From the NCBI RefSeq assembly GCF_005771635.1, contig NZ_VBWP01000003.1:124001-188000 (forward strand): a stretch of 64,000 nt of DNA, read 5' to 3'. How positions within the stretch are numbered: the first letter of the stretch is position 1; each line of letters begins with the position of its first letter. The DNA is from Culicoidibacter larvae (GTDB lineage: Bacteria > Bacillota_I > Bacilli_A > Culicoidibacterales > Culicoidibacteraceae). This document shows positions 35,551 through 43,412 of this stretch, piece after piece. Made by a program: the position numbers and the translations under genes. The notes under the pieces are model-generated. The model was not told where the DNA came from. It worked only from the letters and a program-made list of their open reading frames with translations, and made no database searches.

Positions 35551-36297
35551 ATGGCATATTTTGAGTTTGCATCAAGAAAACTTTTTTATCAATGTATTGG
35601 CGATGGTGAACCGGTCATTTTCCTGCATGGAAATACTGCCTCATCCAAGATGTTTGAATTTTTATTGCCGCTATATACCAATCACTTCAAAGTTATTCTC
35701 ATTGATTTTCTAGGCAATGGTGCATCTGAACGTGTTGAACATTTTCCAGTTGATATTTGGCTTTGGCAAGCTGAACAATTAATTAATTTTATTGAGTTTC
35801 TCGATTGTGGAAAAGTTTCATTGGTTGGCACCAGCGGTGGTGCTTACGTTGCTATCAACGCGGCTTTACAGCGACCGGAGCTCATCAATAAAGTTGTTGC
35901 CGACAGTTTTAGCGGTCGCAAGATGCCTGATGATTTTATCGAAACCCTTACAGCGGAGCGAACCGCCGCTAAAGCAAATGAACTATCACGACAATATTAT
36001 GAATGGAACCAAGGTCCGGACTGGGAAAAAATTGTTGATATGGATACTGCAGCATTAACACAATTTGTTGAACAAAAACATCAACTTTATAGCCGACCGC
36101 TACAAGAATTGACAGTCCCAATCCTATTGATTGGCAGCCAGCAGGATGAGCTGCTCCATGGCGACTTTACTCAGGAGTACCAAGCCTTATGCAAAATCAT
36201 TCCTAATGCAGAGATGTACGTCTTTCCAAGCGGCGGCCATCCATCAATTTTAACCAATGCTGAAAAAACCGCTGAATTGATTATTGATTTTATCTGA
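35551..36297 (+). CDS. Alpha/beta-hydrolase-fold enzyme
   Basis: 248 residues with oxyanion loop VIFLHGNTAS (about 24), nucleophile elbow VGTSGGAYVA (Ser about 93) and catalytic His in GGHPSIL near the C-terminus; Asp in GSQQDELL is the likely acid. Small cap region. ATG 35551 follows AAGGAGG. It is a single gene converging on the next, sharing a two-way terminator. Likely an esterase or similar; substrate unknown. It is distinct from the hydrolase at 21.9 kb. Confidence 0.82.
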   Translation: MAYFEFASRKLFYQCIGDGEPVIFLHGNTASSKMFEFLLPLYTNHFKVILIDFLGNGASERVEHFPVDIWLWQAEQLINFIEFLDCGKVSLVGTSGGAYVAINAALQRPELINKVVADSFSGRKMPDDFIETLTAERTAAKANELSRQYYEWNQGPDWEKIVDMDTAALTQFVEQKHQLYSRPLQELTVPILLIGSQQDELLHGDFTQEYQALCKIIPNAEMYVFPSGGHPSILTNAEKTAELIIDFI

Positions 36298-36311
36298 TGT
36301 TGGGGAAACTA

Positions 36312-36345
36312 AAAAAAGACGGCACTACAAGTGCCGTCTTTTTCA
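36312..36345. terminator. Bidirectional terminator between converging genes
   Basis: Stem AAAGACGGCACT/AGTGCCGTCTTT, with A and T runs. Confidence 0.9.
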
Positions 36346-36359
36346 ATCTTTTTATCCAA

Positions 36360-36704
36360 TTAAATATGCTGGCGAATCAGTTTAATTGCAATAATGTTTT
36401 CATCAACATGATCAATTTCAACCTCATCAATACACATGCCGACCAGGTTCAGCTCTGCCGAAACTTCACTTTCACCCATCAATTCCCAGCCATATTCCTC
36501 CATAGCAAAATCACGCCCTTGCGTAAGACATTCGCGAATTAATGCCAATTCTTCAGCAGCCACATGATCAAGCCAAATAGTAATTATCGTTTGTGCATCA
36601 GAATAATTGACATCCATTCGCAACTGATGATGACCCTTTTTCAAAAAATAAGTAACCAACTCATCAATTATTTTGCCGTTCTTTTTAATTTCATTTGTCA
36701 TCAC
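36360..36704 (-). CDS. Hypothetical protein cotranscribed with the DUF1576 gene
   Basis: About 114 residues, cytosolic, with helix KIIDELVTYFLKKGHHQL and strands MDVNYSDAQTIITIWLD; the C-terminus is acidic (DEVEIDHVDENI). No recognised family. GTG 36704 or ATG 36701 can be used; AAAGGAG lies 8-11 bases upstream, inside the end of the membrane gene, so translation is coupled. The partner is a DUF1576 membrane protein; a shared but unknown process is likely. Confidence 0.65.
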   Translation of the reverse strand: MMTNEIKKNGKIIDELVTYFLKKGHHQLRMDVNYSDAQTIITIWLDHVAAEELALIRECLTQGRDFAMEEYGWELMGESEVSAELNLVGMCIDEVEIDHVDENIIAIKLIRQHI

Positions 36705-37949
36705 TTACATGCTCCTTTTAGCAATACTATCCATAATGCTGCTAATAACTCCGGCAATAAAACCGCCAGCGAAACCATTATTATATAAATTAGCGCCACC
36801 CTGCCACTCAGCTGTATATTGTACCAAACTGAAATGTAAAATACCAGCAATAATGCCAATAACAAACCCAAATTCACCAGCAATCGGCGCTAATCCAGTA
36901 ACAAAAATTAAAACCAATAACACTGAGGGAGTAATAACCGTGCCGCTTACAATTATCATCAGAATGCATCCTAAAATTAAAGGAATAATGTTCTTGGGAT
37001 TTTTTCCGAAGGCAGAAAAGCCCATAACACTAATAATCGAGCCAACGGTCGCGCCATTTAGCGGAATCCCGCTAAATGCCACCAGAAGGGTCAGCATCAA
37101 GCCGACAATCCCCATATTAACCAGCATAAGTCCCTCACCGAATATCCGATAATAATCTGTAACTGCCCTCCCGCTCATTGACATGAGTTTCTTGTAACGC
37201 GACCAGTTAAACCGTTCGCGCAGCAAGCCAAAGCTAATAAACAAAAGCGACATGCCAATCAAAATCGCAAACAAAATATAATGAATATCCCAAGCCTCAT
37301 TAACATTGACAACTACTTCTAAATCAAGTCCGGTCACTCGCAAAACTGCTGTCAAAATCAATGCCACAATTCCACCGGAAAAGCCGATATTGTAAAGCAA
37401 ATATCCATTGTGAAAACGAATAACATGACTAGCAATTGCCGGAATAATAAAACCATAGCCAACGGCAATAACACTGCCGATAATTAGTCCCAGAATTCCA
37501 AAGTTAATTCCAACAGTCACTAAGGGTGCAAGCCCGGTAGCAAACATTGCGATAACAAAAAACTGTTTAAATGGGCGTTTGACAGATCTGGCATATAAGA
37601 AAACCCCTAAATAAATTGGCAAGATGTTATAGATATTCTTGCCAAAAAAAGCAAATCCCATAGTTGTTAATAAACCAGCTATTACGAATCCATTAAGCTC
37701 AACATGATTAATTCTTTTGATAAATAAAGTAAAAACCATAACTAAAACAACATTAATAAGTGTTGCGCTCAACCCACTTACTGCAATATAATCAGTAACT
37801 AGCGCATCACGCGATATGACGAGCTGCATTAATTCCTGAGGCAGATTTGAAAATGGTGCTAATACTAGGACCAAAATCATATAACTGAACAAAATCGTTT
37901 CTATATAATAGCCTTTTATTAATTTCCTGATAAAATCACCCTCCTGCAT
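36705..37949 (-). CDS. DUF1576 family polytopic membrane protein
   Basis: About 414 residues with 10-12 hydrophobic helices. Two internal halves look similar (TTMGFAFFGKNIYNILPIYLGV and SVMGFSAFGKNPKNIIPLILGC; LYNIGFSGGIVA and LYNNGFAGGFIA), an inverted or tandem duplication typical of transporters and of DUF1576 proteins. The start is uncertain: ATG 37949 precedes a strong GGAGGGTG ribosome site that seems to point downstream, where the nearest in-frame codon at the right distance is ATC. It is first in a two-gene unit. Probably a transporter; cargo unknown. Confidence 0.78.
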   Translation of the reverse strand: MQEGDFIRKLIKGYYIETILFSYMILVLVLAPFSNLPQELMQLVISRDALVTDYIAVSGLSATLINVVLVMVFTLFIKRINHVELNGFVIAGLLTTMGFAFFGKNIYNILPIYLGVFLYARSVKRPFKQFFVIAMFATGLAPLVTVGINFGILGLIIGSVIAVGYGFIIPAIASHVIRFHNGYLLYNIGFSGGIVALILTAVLRVTGLDLEVVVNVNEAWDIHYILFAILIGMSLLFISFGLLRERFNWSRYKKLMSMSGRAVTDYYRIFGEGLMLVNMGIVGLMLTLLVAFSGIPLNGATVGSIISVMGFSAFGKNPKNIIPLILGCILMIIVSGTVITPSVLLVLIFVTGLAPIAGEFGFVIGIIAGILHFSLVQYTAEWQGGANLYNNGFAGGFIAGVISSIMDSIAKRSM

Positions 37950-37975
37950 GTAAAATAAGTATAACATATTTTATA

Positions 37976-38193
37976 TTGTTAAAAAATAATTTTTTATTTA
38001 TAAATTAATTAAAAATAAATGATGTAAACAAAAAAAGTTTCAAGGTTAGAGTCATCTTCTATCTTCACAATCCCGGACTTATCCGTTAAGATGTTCTTAT
38101 ATCACTAATAAAAGTATTTATCATCCCCATTTGATAATTTTCTTAACAATCAGTGATATGAAAAAAGAGCCCGGGTTTATCCCGGGCTCTTTT
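37976..38193 (+). ncRNA. Candidate noncoding transcript with own promoter and terminator
   Basis: This 330-base gap holds a complete transcription unit without a convincing ORF: TTGTTA, a 17-base spacer, TATAAA (37976-38004), then about 180 bases ending in the stem AGAGCCCGGG/CCCGGGCTCT plus T run (38160-38193). Inside, GTTAAGA/TCTTAAC (about 38084 and 38141), ATATCACT/AGTGATAT (about 38099 and 38152) and TTATCA/TGATAA can form crossing or alternative stems. The next gene has its own promoter, so this is not simply its leader. No known RNA family is recognised. Confidence 0.4.
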
Positions 38194-38228
38194 CTATTTT
38201 CCCCAAATAAAAAAGCAGTGTATTTCAA

Positions 38229-38257
38229 TTGTTGTTTTCACTTATTCGCAATACAAT
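38229..38257 (+). promoter_or_regulatory. Promoter of the VOC-domain gene
   Basis: TTGTTG, a 17-base spacer, TACAAT. Confidence 0.65.
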
Positions 38258-38279
38258 AAACCTATAGGAGATGATGATT

Positions 38280-38687
38280 ATGATTAATCAAATTTTTGTC
38301 AATTTACCAGTCAATGATTTGGATGCATCTAAAGCTTTCTGGAGTGGTTTGGGATTCAAGTTTAATCCTACTTTTACCGATGAGAACGGGGCATGCCTGA
38401 TTCTTGGTGATACTATTTTTGTGATGTTGCTGACTAAACCATTTTTTGAATCATTTACACAAAAACCGACCGCTGACCCATCGGTTGTGGTTGAAGCAAT
38501 CAATGCTTTGCAAGTAGAGAGCCGTGAGGCCGTTGATAAAATAGTTGCTAATGGTGCAACACACGGTGTTGAGTTTGGCAGACGTCCAGAGGATCCAGAA
38601 TGGATGTACAGTCGTACTTTTAAAGATCCTGACGGTCATAACTGGGAACTGTTCTATATGAATGAGTCAGAAATGACTGAGGAGTAA
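38280..38687 (+). CDS. VOC-family (glyoxalase/bleomycin-resistance-like) protein
   Basis: 135 residues, single VOC module pair: FVNLPVNDLDASKAFWSGLGF at the N-terminus and the closing strand FKDPDGHNWELFYM with a metal-site Glu. These proteins act as lyases, dioxygenases or antibiotic-binding proteins; which one is not clear. Several in-frame ATGs follow GGAG; 38280 has the best spacing (nine bases). Monocistronic, with its own promoter and terminator. Confidence 0.83.
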   Translation: MINQIFVNLPVNDLDASKAFWSGLGFKFNPTFTDENGACLILGDTIFVMLLTKPFFESFTQKPTADPSVVVEAINALQVESREAVDKIVANGATHGVEFGRRPEDPEWMYSRTFKDPDGHNWELFYMNESEMTEE

Positions 38688-38691
38688 AGTT

Positions 38692-38728
38692 GAAACCGGC
38701 GGGAGTGCAATGCTCCCGCCGGTTTTTG
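38692..38728 (+). terminator. Terminator of the VOC gene
   Basis: Stem AAACCGGCGGGAG/CTCCCGCCGGTTT with T run. Confidence 0.9.
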
Positions 38729-38809
38729 TTGATTTATCAAGCTTCTGCTGTTGCAAAAAGCTATGTTCCGCGATATGATTGAATTGTATTATTATTGAGG
38801 AGTGGTACT

Positions 38810-39058
38810 ATGTCCCAAAAGCAGCTTTCTGCGGCTGAATTAATGGAAAAAGGCTTTCGGAAGTATTCTGGTGAGGAGATTGATGTTTACTTCAATCTGG
38901 ACACCTGCATGCATTCCGGTCATTGTGTGCTTGGCAACCGAGCTATTTTTAATACCGATCGGAGGCCATGGATTGCCCCTGATAATGCTGATGTTGAAGA
39001 AGTTATTCGCGTAGTGGAAAATTGTCCGAGTGGCGCACTGCGTTATATTCGCAAATAA
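38810..39058 (+). CDS. YjdI-like (4Fe-4S) mono-cluster protein
   Basis: 82 residues. Cys ligands are seen in LDTCMHSGHCVLG and NCPSGAL, the divergent 4Fe-4S mono-cluster (Fer4_19) arrangement. These small proteins are thought to carry one iron-sulfur cluster; electron transfer or cluster sensing is possible. The start is ATG 38810, with GAGGAG upstream; an earlier in-frame ATG lies on the ribosome site. Single gene. Confidence 0.85.
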   Translation: MSQKQLSAAELMEKGFRKYSGEEIDVYFNLDTCMHSGHCVLGNRAIFNTDRRPWIAPDNADVEEVIRVVENCPSGALRYIRK

Positions 39059-39086
39059 CATTATTATTCCTCATGTTTGAACAGAT

Positions 39087-39123
39087 AAAAACCCCTGATG
39101 CGTTTACGCATCAGGGGTTTGTT
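39087..39123. terminator. Bidirectional terminator between converging genes
   Basis: Stem AACCCCTGATGCG/CGCATCAGGGGTT. Confidence 0.92.
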
Positions 39124-39128
39124 TTTTC

Positions 39129-39980
39129 CTATAAAATATGCTTAAAAATAAATTCTCCCATACCGCCATCCAGGCAATTGCCGGTTACGTATTGGCAGAC
39201 CGCCTTCACTTCAGGCTTTGCATTGCCCATCGCCACCGCAACATCCACAACCTTAAACATCGGCAAATCATTTTCGCCATCACCAATGCCATATGAAGTT
39301 GTTGCCGGAAACATCTCTAAAAAGTGCTCAATTGCATGTCCCTTAGTATTATCCGGATTTACAATCTCAAGATTATCCGGCATTGAAGAATATGCGTATA
39401 GCCCTAATGCCTCAAGCTCAGCCCGGGGCGCATTTCGTTTCACATCATCTGCATCCATCGTTTCGAGCTTAAATACATGAATTTCCGGATGAGCAGCAAA
39501 ATAAGCCACTAAATCCTCTTCGTGCTTGCATTGATTTGAAAAATAATTCCATTTCCATTCAATACCGCCCAGCATTTGTTCATCACCACGCGCACGCGCG
39601 GCTTCCAACAATCGTTGGTAATGCCCTTCAAAAACAGCCGGCGGCTTTAGAAAGACGCCATCACTGGTATGCACATGATAAAAAGCATCGTGTGCTTCCA
39701 AAACTTCGATTGCCGCGCGATAATTTTCCGGACTCAGCTCATTACGGTAAACTGGTTCCTCACCCAGCAACTTATAGCCGGCACCATTGCCAAAAATAAT
39801 ATCACAATCAAGATCATTGGTTTCCAGCATTGGTTCAATCTGATCCATACTGCGGCCACTGATAAACACAAAATGATTATCGCCAGCCTGTAACTCACGA
39901 ACCGCACGTACATTAATCTCCGGCGCTACCGGATCCATTTCAACAAATGTTCCATCAATATCTGCAAAAACTGTTATCAT
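39129..39980 (-). CDS. HAD-superfamily phosphatase, Cof/IIB type
   Basis: 283 residues: motif I FADIDGTFVEMD, motif II FVFISGRSM, Lys in DNTKGHAIEHFL and motif IV GDGENDLPMF, with a IIB cap between. Third HAD-IIB member of the window but only distantly like the tandem pair at 9.3-10.9 kb. A sugar-phosphate or cofactor phosphatase; substrate unknown. ATG 39980 follows AGGAGTG. Monocistronic. Confidence 0.84.
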   Translation of the reverse strand: MITVFADIDGTFVEMDPVAPEINVRAVRELQAGDNHFVFISGRSMDQIEPMLETNDLDCDIIFGNGAGYKLLGEEPVYRNELSPENYRAAIEVLEAHDAFYHVHTSDGVFLKPPAVFEGHYQRLLEAARARGDEQMLGGIEWKWNYFSNQCKHEEDLVAYFAAHPEIHVFKLETMDADDVKRNAPRAELEALGLYAYSSMPDNLEIVNPDNTKGHAIEHFLEMFPATTSYGIGDGENDLPMFKVVDVAVAMGNAKPEVKAVCQYVTGNCLDGGMGEFIFKHIL

Positions 39981-40049
39981 AAACTACACTCCTGTTCTCT
40001 ACCCCATTATATCAAAGCAAAGCCGGTAGTGTCTGTTCAGAATCTGAAA

Positions 40050-40086
40050 ATAAAAACATGGGCGACGCCGAGGCTTCGCCCATGTT
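40050..40086 (-). terminator. Terminator of the PTS-GHL6 operon
   Basis: Stem ACATGGGCGA/TCGCCCATGT after the stop at 40094, with U run on the minus strand. Confidence 0.88.
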
Positions 40087-40093
40087 CATTCTT

Positions 40094-42016
40094 CTAGGAG
40101 TTAAAAAACACTGTAACCAATGCATGCCCATGAATATTATCCAGCTGCAATTGGTCACCATCAAAAGTTGCCTGAGTCTGCGCATCAACCACATCAACGC
40201 CGCGAATTGTTCTATCGTTGAAACTGATTTGCACATCATGAAGCACCGGGATGTCCTCTATCGTATAGACATCCCCCTTTTTCAATGGAACATAGTTTGT
40301 CAGGGTAATAATACAAGCCTCCGCTTGCGCGGCTTGGCGCAGGCCAAGCGCTGCGGTTGTGGGCAACCCCACAACCGCCAGCGTCGGCGTGATTAACTGC
40401 CGCACTGCCTGCTGCACACATTCCTTATATATATGGTTGCCGTTGCGATAATACAAACTAAAGTAAGCATGTGCCAAGTAGACACTTGCATCGTCAGCAA
40501 GCCAATCGAAATAGCCATTAGCCGCTTTTTCCGGGGTTTGGAAATGCGAACTAAAATGCCGGTAGCTGCGATTAAAGTATGGTTCCCAGATTGGGTGCTG
40601 GCAATCCGCGCCTAAGGCCGGACTTGCCAGCATGCCAGCTTGGTAACAGATATAATGGGTGGCGCTGATATCAACGTAATCTTGCTCAAAATTGCTTGGT
40701 TTAATATCGGCTAAAGGAAGCAAGTGGGTACTTTCATTCAAGCTTTGGTAGCTGGCAAGGATTTTGCCGCCGACTGCTTTGTAGGCAGCAATTTTGGCTG
40801 CTAGATTTTCGTCAGCATGAATGTGGTCAGGAAAGATGACTAGTTTATAGTTGCTCAAGTCAGCACTTGCATCAATGATGTCATAAAGCAAATGACTTTC
40901 CTGCATGATTTTAGCTGCTCCGGCTACCGCTGCACTAAAGAGGTTGCTATCTTCATAGCGATTGTCAAGATAGATGGCAATGTCGCAAACATCACGGCTT
41001 GTCCGGGTTGTTTGCCAATATTTTTTCACCAAGGTAAAAGGCGCTGCCATTAATTCATACGCTTTGTTATCCAGTTTGCCGTTAGGGTGCAACTGGTCAC
41101 CGATGGAAATGGTGCTGCCCGACAATATACTGCGGACTACTTCATATTCCAGCGCTGCCGGGTTTTTATAACCGCCAAAATCAGCCCATGATTTATGGAA
41201 TCTTGCCGTCATGGCAATTGTATCCAGAGGTCCGTTCTGGAGATATTTAATCAACAACGGATAATGTTCGTAGCCCCAAATTCCTGATGCCAGTGATTCG
41301 ACTTCAAGATGGGTGTAGTTTGGTATTGAAAGCTCAGTAAGATGTTGCCAAACCAAGCCGTTAAAAAATACAGTAGCTTGCGGCAACTGGCTGCGAATTG
41401 TTTGGTAAACAAGTTCTTTGAAGTTAGCTTCGACCTGGCGAGCGAAGCGATAGCGTTCGCTTGCGGCTGTCGGATCCATCCCGGCCGCCAGCATTGCCTT
41501 TTTACAATTCGGGCAACAACATTCCGGTTGGGTAACAATATCAAAGAAAAAGCCATCGACAGCCCCAATTCTTTGAATGACATCATTAATGACCTCAACA
41601 ATTTTTTGTTGATAGCCGTTGTTCAGGCAGAGCCAATGCCATCCTGAATCAAAAGGCTGGTCGCCAAATTCTTTGATTTGGCGACCACTGGTATCAATAG
41701 CAATCCATTCCGGGTGTTCATATGCCTGGCGCTCATCAAAACCTACCGATATATACACCGGCATTTGAATATTGTTTGCTTGCGTGATTTGATATTGCTC
41801 AAGTAATAGATTTTTTTCTAAAAATGGATGCTGTTCCGGTAAATCGGTATAGTAATACAAATTACCATGGTGACATTTTGCAAACGTTGTCACCGAATCA
41901 ACATCAATTGTTTTTAGGGTATTGATGAACTCAAGGGCATCAAAGTCCTTACCGATATCATCAATCTGCTCTGAGGTGTGGAAATCAAGATGTACATGAT
42001 TGACTGGTCTAAGCAT
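40094..42016 (-). CDS. Putative glycoside hydrolase (GHL6-like TIM barrel plus amidotransferase-like domain)
   Basis: 640 residues, no signal peptide. The N-terminal half is a TIM barrel with VHLDFHTSEQ at strand 1 and DGFFFDIVTQPECCCPNC (about 165-185), where the Asp is a likely nucleophile and the Cys cluster follows, as in hypothetical glycosyl hydrolase 6 proteins. Residues about 345-520 resemble the class-I-amidotransferase-like (beta-galactosidase trimerisation) domain, then a beta-rich C-terminus. It overlaps the EIIB gene by eight bases; ATG 42016 has GAGG upstream. As the last gene of a PTS operon it probably cleaves the imported phosphorylated glycoside. The coding region contains three consecutive perfect hairpins (40321-40378). 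Confidence 0.75.
   Translation of the reverse strand: MLRPVNHVHLDFHTSEQIDDIGKDFDALEFINTLKTIDVDSVTTFAKCHHGNLYYYTDLPEQHPFLEKNLLLEQYQITQANNIQMPVYISVGFDERQAYEHPEWIAIDTSGRQIKEFGDQPFDSGWHWLCLNNGYQQKIVEVINDVIQRIGAVDGFFFDIVTQPECCCPNCKKAMLAAGMDPTAASERYRFARQVEANFKELVYQTIRSQLPQATVFFNGLVWQHLTELSIPNYTHLEVESLASGIWGYEHYPLLIKYLQNGPLDTIAMTARFHKSWADFGGYKNPAALEYEVVRSILSGSTISIGDQLHPNGKLDNKAYELMAAPFTLVKKYWQTTRTSRDVCDIAIYLDNRYEDSNLFSAAVAGAAKIMQESHLLYDIIDASADLSNYKLVIFPDHIHADENLAAKIAAYKAVGGKILASYQSLNESTHLLPLADIKPSNFEQDYVDISATHYICYQAGMLASPALGADCQHPIWEPYFNRSYRHFSSHFQTPEKAANGYFDWLADDASVYLAHAYFSLYYRNGNHIYKECVQQAVRQLITPTLAVVGLPTTAALGLRQAAQAEACIITLTNYVPLKKGDVYTIEDIPVLHDVQISFNDRTIRGVDVVDAQTQATFDGDQLQLDNIHGHALVTVFFNS
40321..40378. 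repeat. Three consecutive perfect inverted repeats inside the GHL6 coding region
   Basis: CCGC-TTGC-GCGG (40321-40332), GCTTGGC-GCAG-GCCAAGC (40332-40349) and an 11-bp stem GCGGTTGTGGG/CCCACAACCGC with loop CAAC (40353-40378) lie back to back in a stretch more GC-rich than the rest of the gene. They encode an Ala/Leu/Thr-rich stretch near the C-terminus. They could be a small palindromic insert. Confidence 0.7.
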
Positions 42017-42326
42017 GATTAAGTGCCTCAATAATGCCATCTAAAATTTTTGGCGCACCCATTGGTGTATAAGATGTATTTTCAATGTTATAGACGGGAA
42101 TTCCTAAGGGATCGCATAATTGTTTGATACGGTCACTTTGGAAACGTACTTGCGGCGCCAAAATAACAATCTGCCAATAGTTTTTGCCTAATTCTTCCTT
42201 GATACGAGCATCACCAACCGCAATAATTTCAAAATCGGTAATGCCACGATTACTTGCTTCAGTTTTCAGTGCATCAGCAACAAATGAGGAACTCATGCCA
42301 CCGGCACATGCCATTAATACTTTCAT
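42009..42326 (-). CDS. PTS EIIB component, lactose/cellobiose family
   Basis: 105 residues, the size and fold of cellobiose-type EIIB. The phosphocysteine is in VLMACAGGMSSS (Cys7), followed by the P-loop-like Ser residues. It passes phosphate from EIIA to the sugar moved by EIIC. No EIIA gene of this family is seen in the window. It lies three bases after the MupG-like gene and overlaps the GHL6-like gene. Confidence 0.9.
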   Translation of the reverse strand: MKVLMACAGGMSSSFVADALKTEASNRGITDFEIIAVGDARIKEELGKNYWQIVILAPQVRFQSDRIKQLCDPLGIPVYNIENTSYTPMGAPKILDGIIEALNHA

Positions 42327-42329
42327 GAT

Positions 42330-43412
42330 TTATGCCTCCTTAAAGGTAAATTTAGTCCATGGTTGAATATAATCAATAAGGAAGAGTTCTTCACTTATTA
42401 TTGTTGCAACTTTATTTTTTAGCTGCTGTTGGTTTTGAATCGTTTGTTTAACAATGTTGACTTCGCCCTTATATTGTCCAAAGCTATCATTGCCAATCGA
42501 TACATCACCGCGATAAAGCGTGGCCGCCGTATTATTAGCCGGAATAGTGGCCGTCTTCAATTTTAGTTTAACAAATGTCGAGCGTGAAACAAAGTCATTA
42601 ATGTCGCCGCGACAAAAATGCAATTCATTGAGGATAACCGACTTTTCCTGTTCGCTGACTCCGGGTTCAAAAATAACGTTAAACTCAATAACATCCTTAT
42701 TGAGTTTAACCAGCTTCATCAATTCGTTCTCACTGGCATAAACATCGGCAACAATAATATCATCAATGTATTCAAGCGCCAACAAATGCTTGGCTTGGGT
42801 GATAAGATCAAGGTCACGATGCATTTCCAATGTGCATAAGCGATCATTATAAGGATGCGGACCATGAGTTGCATTGCTGCTGGAAATAAATGCTGCAGTG
42901 CGGATGCCCAGCTGTTTCACTTGTTTTGAACACTTTTCAAAGTGCGCCAATGCCAAACCGGTATAGCGTTGGGGATAAAAATTGTGGCAACCCCAGATAG
43001 CTCCGTGTCTTGGTTTATATGCCAGAACTGTTTCCAAATATGGGTTATCATAACTGATATTCAGTTCCACTTTCATATTGCTTTTCTCAAAAGTCAGCAT
43101 GGCTTCATGGAAGCCGTCGTAACCGCTGTCCAAGCGGACAGCAGTTGCGCCAAGCTCTTGGAAAAAGTCCAGTGAGTCAGGCTTGATGCCTAACTCACTG
43201 AATACTGCCGGGGCAATATCAATGACTACTTCCATATTATATTCGCGTGCTTTAGCAATCACTTGTTTAAAACGAGCAATTTCATTTTCGAGATTTGGCA
43301 CTGACAGAATATTAGTAAATATTCGACCGACACCAAGCTTCCCGGCAGTTTCAACATATTCAATTGTTTTTGCTAAGTCTTCTTTGTACGGATAAACCGA
43401 AATTCCTATCAT
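42330..43412 (-). CDS. MupG/DUF871-family protein (6-phospho-N-acetylmuramidase-like)
   Basis: 360 residues: TIM barrel (about 1-235) starting IGISVYPYKEDLAKTIEYVE, with AVRLDSGYDG, NISYDNPYL and GCHNFYPQRYTGLAL, all DUF871 landmarks, then a cyclophilin-like C-terminal domain. Staphylococcal MupG in this family cleaves MurNAc-6-phosphate-GlcNAc imported by a PTS. Placement between EIIC and EIIB supports action on a PTS product, but the EIIC here is cellobiose-like, so the substrate may be another phospho-disaccharide. It overlaps the EIIC gene by four bases. Confidence 0.8.
   Translation of the reverse strand: MIGISVYPYKEDLAKTIEYVETAGKLGVGRIFTNILSVPNLENEIARFKQVIAKAREYNMEVVIDIAPAVFSELGIKPDSLDFFQELGATAVRLDSGYDGFHEAMLTFEKSNMKVELNISYDNPYLETVLAYKPRHGAIWGCHNFYPQRYTGLALAHFEKCSKQVKQLGIRTAAFISSSNATHGPHPYNDRLCTLEMHRDLDLITQAKHLLALEYIDDIIVADVYASENELMKLVKLNKDVIEFNVIFEPGVSEQEKSVILNELHFCRGDINDFVSRSTFVKLKLKTATIPANNTAATLYRGDVSIGNDSFGQYKGEVNIVKQTIQNQQQLKNKVATIISEELFLIDYIQPWTKFTFKEA

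Noticed and set aside
37976-38193. 6S RNA in the 38 kb gap
   Set aside because: The 5' and 3' ends do not pair to form the long bulged rod typical of 6S.
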